DNA from: Mixophyes australis
Lineage: Eukaryota; Chordata; Amphibia; Anura; Limnodynastidae
Assembly: GCA_036250195.1 (NCBI GenBank)
Contig: JAVHZZ010000006.1
Span: forward strand, 183,531,350-183,595,349
Direction: 5' to 3'
DNA length: 64,000 bases
Shown: in pieces, positions 34,981 through 47,103 of the stretch
Layout: each line of letters opens with the position of its first letter
Position numbering within the stretch: the stretch's first letter is position 1
The notes under the pieces: model-generated
Databases searched by the model: none
The model's input: the letters and a program-made list of their open reading frames with translations, nothing else
What the model was told of the DNA's origin: nothing
Program-made: the position numbers and the translations under genes

Positions 34981-36760
34981 CCAGGAGAGAATTTTCAGTT
35001 CCTCATCAGATGCACCAGAGCATATACAAAAGCCATATAACTATGTACTAAGTCCCTCGGATCCCACTGCCCCGTGTCCCATAACCCTGCAAAGCATACA
35101 TCATCAAATATAATTGTAAGCACACATAAACCTTGTTCATATATTTGCGATAACATTAAAACTACCCACAAATTGAGTTAAATCACCTTAACACTAAACC
35201 CACACCCCCTCCCTGTATACTCCACCCAACTTAAGTATACCTTAGTCCCTAACTGAGGTTAACTTAAGATACTCAGCAGGCCAGCACTCGACCAAGAGAG
35301 GACGCCCGCCAACCAGCAAAGTAGAAAATTATCAAGACAGACCAAAGAAAGGGGAGATAAAGATAAAGAAGCAAAAAATAGTAGGCAAGGAAAGGAAAAG
35401 AAAAGAAGGGGCAAACTGAGACCAAAATCGGCCATAAAGCCGTGGGCTCTCCAGCCCATTACATCTTATAGTGACCCTAGTAACACACTATTACTTATCC
35501 ACCTATGTTGATCGTTATTCAAAAATACAAAAACCAAATGAGAAACAAACATTTTTGTACTTTAGAGAATACATTTTGTATAGCAACTTCCGTACATTAT
35601 AGAATGCAGGTCAACAACAACTGTCCCAAGGAGAAAGGCAAAGAAAAGTATTCATCAGACATCACGTATCAGCATCCACCAGCAGCCAGACGATCCAACC
35701 AGACAGCAGCCTCTCGGGCGTATCAAAGACGGATGTACTTCCATCAGACAAGTGTGTATCCCAAGTTATATTGCTAGCAGTACAGACAGTTATCTTCACA
35801 AAAACCTGGCAGGTTGCAGCCAATTGCACTTACCCTCCACCATACAATTTAGGCAGGGCAGACCTCCTTAGATCTCCAACAACGGTGGCAGCAATAATCA
35901 AATAAGTCCAAAGTGCATTTAGGCTATTCCTCAATTGATAAAGGATGTGAGATATATGCCTGCATCGGATGGTTGTACACAGACTGGTATTCAGTACTGC
36001 AGATCATAATGATAGAGGTTCACCCCTGCCATTTAACTTTCAACATGTATCTGCAACAGACAGTTGTACACAGGGTAGTATGCGGCACTGCAAACCACAA
36101 AGACAGGATTTCACTTCTAGCACTTGGCTGTCAGCTTGATGTTCCTCAGGACCAGACAATAAGGCGCCCCAGAGCATGAAATGGCGCGAAGAGGGAGAAG
36201 ACTGACTGCCTCGATTACCCCTTCAGTCTATCGGACCCGGCTGGAGAACCTCCGCTGCAGGTATAGGTAAGTCTGTCCAGATATGACCAGAAGATAATCC
36301 GCAGACACGCTGCCCACCTGTGACCCTCCTTCATCCCGACTTTGCTGCCTCCACACTCACAGCACCTCGGAAATGGTGCACGCTCTCCCCTGCACAGCAA
36401 TCCCTGTTGCTGCAGACCCTTTCTGTACAGCCGAACTTCAGAAGCGCTGGAGGTAGATATTCAGGTACTTTAGCCCACTTACAGGAGTTAACAGGGTATA
36501 CGGGCTGGAGAGCATGTAGCGATACGTGCTACTCCATGTTTGTCCAGGCTACGCCCCAAAATACTTTCCTTTTTATCTGTCCACAATTGTATTCAGTGTA
36601 CCTTACTTTCCAGAGTTTATTCAGTGTTGTACCTTACTTTCTAAAGAGCATTCAATTTATACGGAATTAGGAAGAATCCATGAAGTCTGCGATGGTGATA
36701 AGGCTTGAAAAGCTGGAGAGGTTTGTTTTCTTTTCACCAGCAGGCACCTGAGGGGTGGTT
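34981..36760. other. Sequence 5' of the LINE, unassigned
   Basis: No gene recognised. May be LINE 5' region; 36180-36480 is more GC-rich than its surroundings. Confidence 0.3.
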
Positions 36761-36761
36761 T

Positions 36762-37258
36762 CATCAGTGGTTTAATATAAAGATTTACAAGGGAGTGTCC
36801 CATGCCTTAGACCTTCCATGACTTTGAAGCCCTTTTTGTGCAAAGCAATGATGACTTCACGTGTTTCCTTGCAGATAACCATGGTTAACAGAGGAAGAAC
36901 AATGATTTCAAGCACAACCCTCCTTTAAAGCTTCCAGTCTGTTATTCTAACTTAATCAGCGTGACAGAGTGATCTCCAGCCTTGTTCTCGTCAACACTCT
37001 CACCTGTGTTAACAAGAGAATCACTGACCTGATGTTAGCTGGACCTTTTGTGGCAGGCTGAAATGAAGTGGAAATGTTGTTTTTAGCATAAAATTCATTG
37101 GCATGGCAAAGAGGGACTTTGAAATTAATTGCAATTCATCTGGTTCTCTTCATGACATTCTGGATTATATGCAAATTGCCATTATAAAAATTGAGGCAAC
37201 AGACTTTGTGACAAATAATATTTGTGTCATTTTCAAAACTTTTGGCCATGACTGTATA
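36762..37258 (-). mobile_element. Tc1-like transposon, 5' end fragment
   Basis: Minus strand starts TACAGTCATGGCCAAAAGTT, a typical Tc1-like terminal repeat of fish and frogs, and runs into an N-terminal transposase-like EVIIALHKKGFKVMEG. The rest is missing. Confidence 0.6.
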
Positions 37259-37915
37259 TTGTCTATTTTACTTTGGACAAAGAGATATGAGATTTATTTT
37301 TCTTGTAATTTTTGAATAAAAACATCAACCCTTGCAAAACTACAACTACTTATTCAAAAGGACAAAAATGTTATCTGTACCCACTTTGCCACCTGATTTC
37401 ATGCCCAAAAAAGTGTTGGGCCAGGCAAAAGACAACTGTTTTATATGTAACTGACCACCCTTTGTTGTTTCCCACTATCAAATTGGTGGCCCAACAACAT
37501 TTAACCCTTGCAAAACTACAGCTACTTATTAAAATGATGAAAATGCTGTCTGTGCCCACTTTGCCACCTGATTTCATGATCAAAACAGTGTTGGGCCAGG
37601 CAAAAGACAAGTGTTTTTTATGTAACTGACCACCATTTGTTGATTTCCACTATCAAATGTGTGGCCCAACGACATTAAACCCTTGCAAAACTACAGCTAC
37701 TTATTCAAAATGATAAACTGCCCACTTTGCCACCTGATTTCATGCCCTATTCCATGTTAGATCAGGCAAAATACTATTGTGATTTGTAGAAGGACCTCCT
37801 TTAGTGCTAATCAAATGTGAAATCAGTGATTCAAGTTTATTTAATCATTTAAAATAAAGTTCTCTGAATAAGAAGCTGGAGCATGAATAATAAGTGAATA
37901 AGAAGCTAACTTCAG
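37255..37915. repeat. Right arm of the long inverted repeat pair, with about three 175-base subrepeats
   Basis: CCCTTGCAAAACTACAGCTA recurs near 37330, 37504 and 37680, each followed by CCCACTTTGCCACCTGATTT. Ends AAGCTAACTTCAGC, the inverse of the left arm start. Confidence 0.82.
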
Positions 37916-38249
37916 CCTCGTTAATATGGCTATAATTTTAGACAAACATTTTAGGTGCATGAACACATCAGTGTGAAGCAGGACATTCATACCAAATGAC
38001 CTTGCAAATCCTGATTAAGCAGGACAGTCACCAAATTTGGGACTGCCCCACCAGATTTAGGACAGTTGGCAGACTGTCCTGCTCTCTCCTACCAGAGCTT
38101 GTAGCTATCTCTACCTGCGTCTGTTTGTGTCTCTAGCTCAGTTGCTGCTTGTCTAGGTCCTGGAATGTTCGGGCCCTATTTTGAAAAAAACAGGTACATA
38201 AAGTTTAGAAAACCCTGGCGTTTTCTAAATCAATAGCACCCACGTTTAA

Positions 38250-38575
38250 TAATTAGGCCTCCTTCATAGCAAGCAGTCCCAACTATTAAATTAAAGAATA
38301 TTAATAGTATTCACAATTAATAAATAGACTTATTTCCCTTTCAACCATGCCAGATGTTAAAGTTTTAGTATTCTCATTTAATAGTAGAACTATTTCCCCC
38401 AACCAGCCCTGACATTAAATTAATAGTAAACACATTTAACAAATAAACCTATTTCCCTCCCCCCAAACAGCCCCCGCAACAAATTAATACCATTTACATT
38501 TAATAAATAAATCTACTTCTCACAACCATTGTCAACTTTAAATAATTCATATTCACATTTAATAAGTAAATCTCC
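38250..38575. repeat. Degenerate tandem repeat, unit about 60 bases
   Basis: About five units, each with ATTTAAYAAATAAA followed by CTATTTCCCYC and an ACC/CAGCC segment. Confidence 0.55.
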
Positions 38576-39496
38576 AGAGTAAGGGATCTAATGGAATAAA
38601 TGGTGGTAAAACATATTATAAATTGTAGTTGGTAGAGTCCTGACAGGCTGTGTATTTGTCCATGTGGTTCTAGAAAGTAAAACATTAGTTAATACCCATG
38701 GCATGATTGTAACGTTATAATTTTAAGTGTCTTTTCTTCGGTCTATCAAAATGATCACTTTTACCTTTAATGACTGCTTTCCAGGGGCAGGAAGAGAGTG
38801 TTCACAATAAAAGCTTCCACACGGGCAAAATAAAAAATCCAGGTCTAAAATCCACATGAAACCACTTCTATCCCCACGTTCTCCTCCTCAGTCCTCTTCT
38901 TCATCTTATTCCTTCATTCCCTCAAACACACTGTCTATTTTCCCTCTTATATCTCATTCCCCACCTACTTAGCATCCTAATTGCTTCCTCAATCCCCATC
39001 TCTGTCTTCATCTTCCCCTTATTTCCCTCCTTATCAGTGTGGTTTCCCTCCTTACGTACTCCCTCTGCAACCCACAAAAGGATCTCTCCCACCCCTAGTT
39101 TCCATTCAATGCCATTCCCAGCTCTCTACAACCACCCCAGCTCTCTCCTGTTTGAGCTGTCAGCTGTGCTTTACTGCTGCAACCATGCAACAAGCTTCTC
39201 TTCAGCTCCAAGACTGGAAGCTGTGCTGCTATTTACCACACAAATGCAGCTAATTATCCTGCAGTTCTGATTGGTGCTCCTGCTTTTATATTCCTCTTCC
39301 TGGCAGCATACCTATTCTGGTGATAATTCCTGCTTGACCCTCCGCTCTCGACCTCGTGCTGCATCTTGCCTGGAGGGTAGAGCAACAAGAGTCGGATCAA
39401 GCTCAGCTCCTGCAATGTGTTCAGGGAGTAGTCTCCCGTCTTGACTCCCTGCAGAATTCCCTGGCTGCCATCCAGTGCATATCCACTACCATCTCC

Positions 39497-39601
39497 TTGG
39501 GAATTTAGACTGTAAGCTCTACTGGGACAGGGACTAATGTGAGTGCGTTCTCTGTACAGCACTGTGCAATTAGTGGCGCCATATAAATAATATGATGATA
39601 T
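39497..39601 (+). mobile_element. SINE 3' fragment, plus strand
   Basis: GGAATTTAGACTGTAAGCTC through GTGGCGCCATATAAATAATA and GATGATA: tail part of the same SINE family. Confidence 0.7.
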
Positions 39602-40829
39602 CCGCCAGGGTACTCCTCCCATCAGCCAGTATGTCGTCCAGTTTTGTACCCTGGCATCGGTATTAAAATGGAATAATGAAGCGCTAGTAGCGACTTTTTG
39701 GCAAGGCCTTGTGGACTGCATTAAATATGAGTATTACATGCCTGGCCCACACTTGTGGGTCCCGGGACACTTACCTGAGCCAAGAAGGAGTTCCTTAAGG
39801 CGCAGAGCGCCGTGTCCGTCCGATGGCCATTGCATGAGCAGTTCCAATCTCCTTTTAACCCCTTTCCTTCTCTGCTGCTGGAGCTTCATTCACCAGCAGA
39901 ATAATTAAGGCACCTGACCCTGTAGTCAGTTCCCTGTTCTTTGTGTCAGACCCTTGCCATGTTACGTCTTGGCTCCTTAGCTCCTTCTACTTCAGCTCGC
40001 TATTTCAGTGTTTCCTTGGTTGCTATAAATAAATATACAGGGTGCGTCCAGAAAGGATAAATGTGATTTAATAATTAAAAATGCATAAAAAATACACTGT
40101 AAATAATAGTAGATCTCACATGTATAACATCGATGAAATGTAATAACTTATCACCAATATATAACAATATACATATATATGAATAACAATATACAGCTGG
40201 AAAAACCCAATGCTGAAATGAAATGTCTCTGTAGAATATATTGATTTAGATGCCTGGCCAGTACACCATAAACCACAATATGTATTTCTGAATTCAGAGT
40301 ACTGAACCTGTATATACAGGTAATATTAAATGGGAAAGGTCTCACCCATATTTAGAATACGTCTGTACCATGAAGGTATGATGTCTCCTATTCCATATTA
40401 GAATAATATAGCATTGTCCAGAATATGTAAATAATACGTCACTTGATACAGTGCCTGAAATAATAGCAGTAATCGGTCTCCTCCGAGATCCTCCTTGACA
40501 TAAGGCACACTGAGGTGTAGATATTCTACTCTGCGGAGTCAATCAGTAGAGTGAAAGCATGTAATGTTGGATCCCGGCTAATGGATAAATACGTTAACAT
40601 CCAAAACAATGTGGCCGGATAGGGTAATGGTTCTCTAGCATCAGAAGTGGTTTGCCAAAAGAACAAGTGTCCCGCTAATTAGCTGTCTCGCATTGTATTA
40701 ACAGCTTGGCATACACGCTTGGAGTGATCACAATCTTTCTATAGAATGTTCAAAAACTCCTTGGAGATGGTAGCGATGCTTTCTCATAGAAATAAAAATA
40801 GAATCCAGTTGAAAAGGGAACAGATCTCC

Positions 40830-41290
40830 TCAATTGCTGTTCAGTGTCACCTCTGCAACTAACATCTTTAGCTTACTGTTCCAATATCTCCTCGGTTGCT
40901 GCTCAGTATCACCTCTGCAACTAACACCTTCAGCTCGCTTTTCCAGTGTCTCCTCGGTTGCTGTTCTGTGTCTCCTCTGCAACTAACACCTTCAGCTCGC
41001 TGTTCCATTGATTCCTTGGTTGCTGTTCAGTACCACTTATCCACAACTATCACCTCCTTGTGTTGAGCTCGCTGTTCCAGTGATTTCTTGGTTGCTGTTT
41101 ATTGCCACTCATTCACAACTATCAGCTCCTCGTGTTCAATTTGCTGTTCCAGTGATTCTTTGGTTGCTGTTCAGTGCTACTCATCCACAACTGTCACCTC
41201 TTAGTGTTCAACTCACTGTTCCAGTAATTCCTCAGTTGCTGTTCAGTGCCACTCGTCCACGGCTATCTTCTCCTCAAGTCTATCCCGTTG
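40830..41290 (+). repeat. Tandem repeat, unit 62 then 73 bases
   Basis: Units begin CCTYGGTTGCTGTTCAGT and end GCTCGCTGTTCCAGTGATT. The earlier units are about 62 bases, later ones 73, so an insertion was amplified. It stands just upstream of the Ty3 gag region, perhaps in the element's leader. Confidence 0.75.
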
Positions 41291-43049
41291 CTCTGCTGTA
41301 CTTTACTGCAGAGTTTCATCTGTTCCTCTACTTTTTATACTGGTTTTGCCTAACACTCTCTCTCCGAGGGCCGTGACCTGCGGGGCAGAAGCTGCAAAGC
41401 CCATACATCCTTGTGGGGGTTCCTGGTGAAGACAACCTGACCCACTAGACTCCGTGCTTCTGGGTAGAGTAGAGCCAAGATAGACAGATCCAGTGATCCT
41501 ATATTGCTGCTCTGATTGTGACAATGATTTTGTCTCCAGGGAGCTACCCTCTGACTTGGATTCTCTCATCTCCTTGTGCATCAGAATTGATCTCTGCTTT
41601 AGAGAATGTACTCAGGAAAGGACCTCGACGAGATGCTTCTCTCCTCATCTGGCTCCTCATTTTCAGAATCCAGTCTCTCCCCCGGAGGAGCCAATGCATA
41701 TTGGTCGCTCTTACTTGTCTCCTGAGGAATGGGGGATATGTTTTAAACAAAAGCTCTGTCTCTATTGCTGTGATCCTGGGCACCTCTTAAATTCCTGCCC
41801 CAAGAGACCAGGAAATGCTCCCCCCTAGTCAGTAAGAGGGAGGCCGTTCTAGGAAATCTCACGTCCACTCCTTGTTCATCCCCTAATTCCGAGTTTTTGA
41901 TGTCAATCGTGCTGGACTCTCCTACTGGGCCTTATATGACTTCAGCCTTTGTGGATTCGGGATCCGCTAGATACTTTATCTCAGCCGTTCTTGCTTCGCA
42001 ACTCCATCTGCCCATCCAGACTTTGCCACAGTTGCTTTCACTTACCGCTGTGGATGGTAACCATGTCAGCAATGGTTTCCATACCCCCCTAGTTTGACTG
42101 GGGTCGAGCTCAAGTCATTTCTTGGGGATCCCACTGCCACAAGAAGTGTGTTACTCCAATTTATCCTGTGGAATCTCATACCGTTTGCCCCATCATCTTT
42201 CCCGAGCCCATTCTACTCGGTGCCTAAGCATCCTTCCGAGATGTCTTCAGTAAAACTAAATCCGAGGTTATACCTCCGCAACGTCCCTGGGACTGTCCTA
42301 TAGATTTGATACCTGGCAAACAAATTCCCAGAGGAAGGGTTTATATTCTTTCTCTCCCCGAGACCCAGGTGATGTTTCAATATATTATCGAGAACCTTCA
42401 GCACAGATTCATCAGGAAATCCTCTTCTCCTGCCAGAGCGGGATTCTTCTTTGTGAAGAAGAAAGATGGATCCCTACGTGCCTACATTGACTACCGCCTG
42501 TTGAATAAGACACCTATCAAAAACTGTTACCTTTTACCTCTCCCAATTGTTTGACTGGATTAGCGGCTCTTAAATCTTCATCAGACTAGACCTTCATGGG
42601 GCCTATAACTTAATCCGTATCCGATAAGGGAATGTATGGAAGAACTTCTTTAGTACCTCGTAATGCTTTTTGGTTGTTGTAATGCCGTATCAGTTTTTCA
42701 ACCTTTTGTCAACAAGATTTTTCAGGCTCTCTTGTACGTCTCAGTGGTCATTTACCGCAATGACATTTTGATCTTTTCTCAAGACCTACCTTTCCATCCT
42801 GTTCATGTCAAAGAGGTACTCACTCGTCTTCCTAGAAAACGGTTGTACTACAGGTTGGAGAAGTGTATTTTCAAGGTCTCTTAATTTCATTTCTTGGCTA
42901 TCTGGTGTCTGGCTCCGTGTTATAGATGGACCCTGAGTAGGTTGCATCAATCACTAATTGGCCACAGCCACAGGGCATAAAAGCTATCCAAAGGTTCATA
43001 GGCTTGGCAATTATCATTGGCAGTTTATCAAGGGGTTCTCCACCATCAT

Positions 43050-43370
43050 AGCCTATAGCCTATGGTCAAATAGAGCGCGATAATCAAGATCTTGATTTTT
43101 CAAAGAGAAACAATGTAAAAAAAACCTCAAGATCTTGATTATCACACTCCGTTGTTTTAAAGGATGGTAACCCGAAGAAAATTTTAGATCCAGATCCAAA
43201 GCGGGACACAAACTGTACACCCCGGTCGGAAATGGTTTGCTGAGGACATCCATGGAGTCTGAAAATTTCCTTAATGAAAATGAGAGGTAACTGAGAAACA
43301 CTACTGTAATATCCATGAATCTATAGGGTTCTCCCCCTTTTTCACTGTTTTTGGTGCTCACCCAATCCTA
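43050..43370 (-). mobile_element. Inverted integrase-core segment of the Ty3 element
   Basis: The minus strand encodes IFIKEIFRLHGCPQQTISDR and GVQFVSRF, the integrase core. Flanking parts of the element read on the plus strand. AATCAAGATCTTGATT motifs at about 43085 and 43130 sit at one edge. Confidence 0.75.
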
Positions 43371-43975
43371 CCAAACTTGTCTTCCAATCCAGGTTCTTCT
43401 ATTCCTGCTGCGGATTCTTTGATATGGAACTTTTCCTGTATCTGCACTCAGACCAAGGCAAGACTTTTGGAATCCTCCAAACTGTACAAACACTTTGCAG
43501 ATCGACATCGGAAGCTCTTTCCCATTCTCCACATTGGTGGCAAGGTCTGGTTGTCTACCTGAAATCTAAGACTCAGAGTCTCATCTATGAAGTTGGCCCC
43601 ATGCTTCATTGGGTCATTCAGCATTGTTCACATCATTAATCCCGTCACCTACAAGCTCCGTTTACCTTCTTCCCTTAAGATTCATGACACCTTTCATATC
43701 TCTGTCTTGAAGTCGTTAGTACTCAATGAATTTTTTCATCTACCTCTTCGTCCTTCTCTCATCCAGACATGTTCAAGTGACAAATATTAGATTAGTCAGA
43801 TTCTGGACTCTCGCACCTGTTATGGACGTCTTCAATACTTAGTTCATTGGAAGGGATTTGGTCCTGAGGAAAGATCATAGGTGAACAAACAAGAACTTCA
43901 TGCTCCTCAGCTTCTGGAGAGATTCAATAGACAGCGCATGAAGACCCTTTTGGACAGAAGGAGGGGAGGGAGTAC

Positions 43976-44277
43976 TGTCAGGCGCCGTCCCTGCTTTTCC
44001 TCCACACAGGGATGGTCACCTCCGGGCTGCTCCGACGCGTCTGGACGCTTAGCAACCAGACGCGTCTCTTCTAGTCCCAGCTCCCGACGTTTAGCTCATG
44101 CGCGTCCTTTTGCTAGGCAACGGGGCCCTATTATGAAGCTCTGGCGGCATTCTGTGACGCCACGCCACCGGTAATTAGGGCCTATGCCTCCTCTATATAA
44201 AACAAACTGTTGCACCATTAGGGTGCCAGAGTATTAGGTTCTCTATGCTCCAGCGAACAAGGGATTCACCTGTTACA
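43976..44277 (+). mobile_element. Candidate 3' LTR of the Ty3 element
   Basis: Begins TGTCAGGCGCCGTCC right after a polypurine tract, has a CTATATAAAA TATA-like box near 44195, and could end TGTTACA. No matching 5' LTR was found. Confidence 0.4.
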
Positions 44278-44445
44278 ATCATGTGTCCTATATATCTGGT
44301 TAGAAAATCACATTTGGTTTAATTGACATCCTCATATCTTTGCTGTGTTAGAAGAGGGTTAAAATATGTATGAGGTATAAAAAGTGGTTTTAAAAATGTA
44401 ATGAAAATTGTGAGAAATTGTCAGTTGTTTTGGTGGTCATTGCTA

Positions 44446-44615
44446 GATTTACTAAACTGCGGGTTTGGAAAAGTGGAGATGTTGCCTATAGCAACCAATC
44501 AGATTCTAGCTTTCATTTATTTAGTGCAGTCTGCAAAATGACACCTAGAATCTGATTGGTTGCTATAGACAACATCTCCACTTTTTCAAACCCGCAGTTT
44601 AGTAAATATACCCCT
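44446..44615. mobile_element. Palindromic MITE, copy 1
   Basis: Arms TTTACTAAACTGCGGGTTTG and CAAACCCGCAGTTTAGTAAA enclose GGAGATGTTGCCTATAGCAA and its inverse. The same family is at 54944-55116 and 60850-60990. Confidence 0.85.
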
Positions 44616-46110
44616 CAGTCTGCTATCTAGAAGCTGCCCAAATGACAACAATTTCCTGTTTATTTTAAGAAACTGATTTGCATTGTATTTCTGTATGTCA
44701 GTGTGTTACCATTATTTGTATTAAAAAAGCACTGACTTTTATGTCATGTTACTCCCCATTTAATAACATTCTGTCTTTAAGAAGTCACGTTCCAGATAGA
44801 CTTGTTTTATTATACTATATTAAGGCAAATAATTGGTACAGTAACCCTTATTAAATTGGGTTGCAGTACGAGATAAGTCAGGGAGTAACTGAACACTTCC
44901 TAAAGAGTGTCAGCTTCTGATCAAAAACTTTGTGGTAAAACTGGTTGGTTAATAGTGAGAGTGAGACATCATTTTGGGGGATTATAATAATTTTTAGACA
45001 AAGCGGGTGCTTAGGTGAGGCTTGTGACATGTTAAAAACACCGATCAGCATTAATTACAGTCACCACACTAATTGGTTAATAGTTCTGCTGAAATAAACC
45101 ACCAGCTCCTTCCCAGCGGCTGCACCTGCCGATGGGAAGTCAATTTATCTCCTCTGAACAGGTCAGTGAAATCGGTACCAGAGCAAGTGGAAGGCGATCT
45201 GCACTGACTCGATTGACAACGATATAATAACAATGTTAACGTGTTACAAATACCAATGAACATTTAATGAAGTGACTGCATGGATCGATTTATGTTTGAT
45301 AGCACCAGTTTCCTTGCTATGTATAAGAGCCAATCATAGATCTGTAATACAGTTGCACCTGCCACCAGGAAGTAAATCTCCTTTGAATGAACTGCAACAT
45401 AGGTCAATGAAATCAACGTTCAAGCAGATGGCGCTGCAAAAACAAGAGGGCTCCAACATATCAAGAGTAAAATTTTATTACAAGAAAACAAATGAATCAG
45501 TCTAACATAATTTCCTCATATGTGCACTTCAGAAACACTTTCAGCTGTTCCTCAACATACACGGCAGCCAGATTAGCCTAGAAGTAGTGCTCTGCAGTGT
45601 GTGGACACCCCATTGCCTTTCAGGAGATGCCTCTGCAAACTATGGATGTTCTTGGGTTTGCAAAGAGGTAGAAAAATTTGAAGCGGTGTACTGTACAAAA
45701 GTGAAAATGTCAAAACCATCAAAGTCCAACCTCTTACTACTTTAAAACCACCTCTTTCATTAAAATGATCAGTTTTTCTACTCACATATTGCTCAGTTTA
45801 ACCTAATTTAGGGAGTATCACATGGACAGCTCAGTATCTCTCAGCTGCCTAGGTTATGAGAAATCATCCTTATCACTGCATTTTCATAAATAGGCCCCAT
45901 AGTTATTTTTATTGTGATTGGGTCTTTTTCTTTTCTACTTTTACTCTCTTCTTTCTCTGTCTTTCTCCTAATTTTTCAAACCAACTCCACTCTCTTTCTT
46001 TCCCTCTTTCTCTTTTTATCTCACACCCTTTCCCTTTCTCTCCTTTCCTCCCTTTTGTTTCACATTCTCTTAAAACAGTTCAGTCACTTTCCTTTTCCCC
46101 ATTTATCCCC
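44616..46110. other. Intergenic DNA
   Basis: No gene seen. A strongly pyrimidine-rich stretch occupies about 45915-46110. Confidence 0.5.
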
Positions 46111-46114
46111 CTAA

Positions 46115-47103
46115 GGGGTCTATTTATGACCCTTCGTTTTTTTGACTTGATACTTATCAATCCTTATCTCCTTGATAAGGATTGAAAAGTAACGGCTATG
46201 TATTAAACAACATCTCAGGGACAGCAGTGCCGATAACCTGCTGTCCCTGAGAAGCGACTCACCTGATCATCGCAGTCTTTTCTCAATGTTAAAGGCTGCG
46301 ATGATCTTCTCTTTTTTTTTTTCCTTTTTTTTGTTAGTGCGCATGCACCGACCGAATAGTTGGTGCATGCGCAGTAACATCCTGGATGGCAAACTGCAAG
46401 ATGAGTGACAGGGAGGGATCACATGATCCCTCCACACATGCGCTGTCCAGCTCTGCTCTTCAGAGCAGAGCTGGACAGCGCGAAAGTTTTCAGATATGTT
46501 AATGTACGCCAGCTTCGGATGGCGTACATTAACATGTAAAAAAAGAGAAAAGTTTCTCTAGTTAAACTTTGATACATAGCAGTTCTGGGCACTTCCCATA
46601 GACTGTTATGGGGAGTGCTCAGAAAAACGATAGGAAATGCAAAACAGCAGGGGGCCTGATTCATTAAGGATCTCAAATGAAGAGGATTCTCATTTCAGTC
46701 TCCTGGACAAAACCATGTTACAATGGAAGGGGTGCAAATAAGTGTTCTGTTTTGCACATAAGTTAAATACTGACTGTTTTTTCATGTAACACACAAATAT
46801 CAACTTTAAATTTCAGTGTACAAATAAGCTATCAAGTATTTGTGGGTTACATGAAAAAACAGTCAGTATTTAACTTATGTGTAAAACAGAACACTTATTT
46901 GCACCCCTTACATTGTAACATGGTTTTGTCCAGGAGACTGAAATGAGTATCCTCTTCATTTGAGATCCTTAATGAATCAGGCCCCAGATATCTGAGATAT
47001 CTGCTGCGATGCTTCAATAGTACATAGTGATTTCACGGTAAACCCCCGAAAACTGTTGTTTTCGGGGGTTTAACACAGGAAAAATGCTTGGTAAATAGAC
47101 CCC
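46115..47103. mobile_element. Harbinger-like MITE, TAA target duplication, with a nested MITE
   Basis: Ends GGGGTCTATTTATGAC and GGTAAATAGACCCC are inverted and flanked by TAA on both sides (46112-46114, 47104-47106). Inner features include CTCTGCTCTTCAGAGCAGAG and a perfect small hairpin AAACCCCCGAAAA/TTTTCGGGGGTTT (47040-47072). Confidence 0.75.
46651..46985. mobile_element. Palindromic MITE nested inside the previous element
   Basis: Ends GGGCCTGATTCATTAAGGAT and ATCCTTAATGAATCAGGCCC, with arms of about 165 bases pairing almost throughout. CAG flanks both sides. Confidence 0.85.

Larger units (their letters stand above)
41300..44277 (+). mobile_element. Decayed Ty3 chromovirus-like LTR retrotransposon
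   Basis: Plus strand: gag zinc knuckle CLYCCDPGHLLNSC (CX2CX4HX4C, near 41758-41800); protease FVDSGSARYFIS (near 41950); RT stretches FFFVKKKDGSLRAYIDYRLL (near 42450) and VVIYRNDILIFSQD (near 42750); integrase C-terminal part DRHRKLFPILHIGGKVWLS (near 43510) and YKLRLPSSLKIHDTFHISVL; a chromodomain-like YLVHWKGFGPEE (near 43840). A purine tract precedes TGTCAGGCGC at 43976. Frames are broken. The integrase core lies on the opposite strand. Confidence 0.8.

Noticed and set aside
41008..41376. 122-codon repetitive open frame
   Set aside because: Translation of a 73-base tandem repeat; the repeated peptide shifts with the unit and shows no domain.
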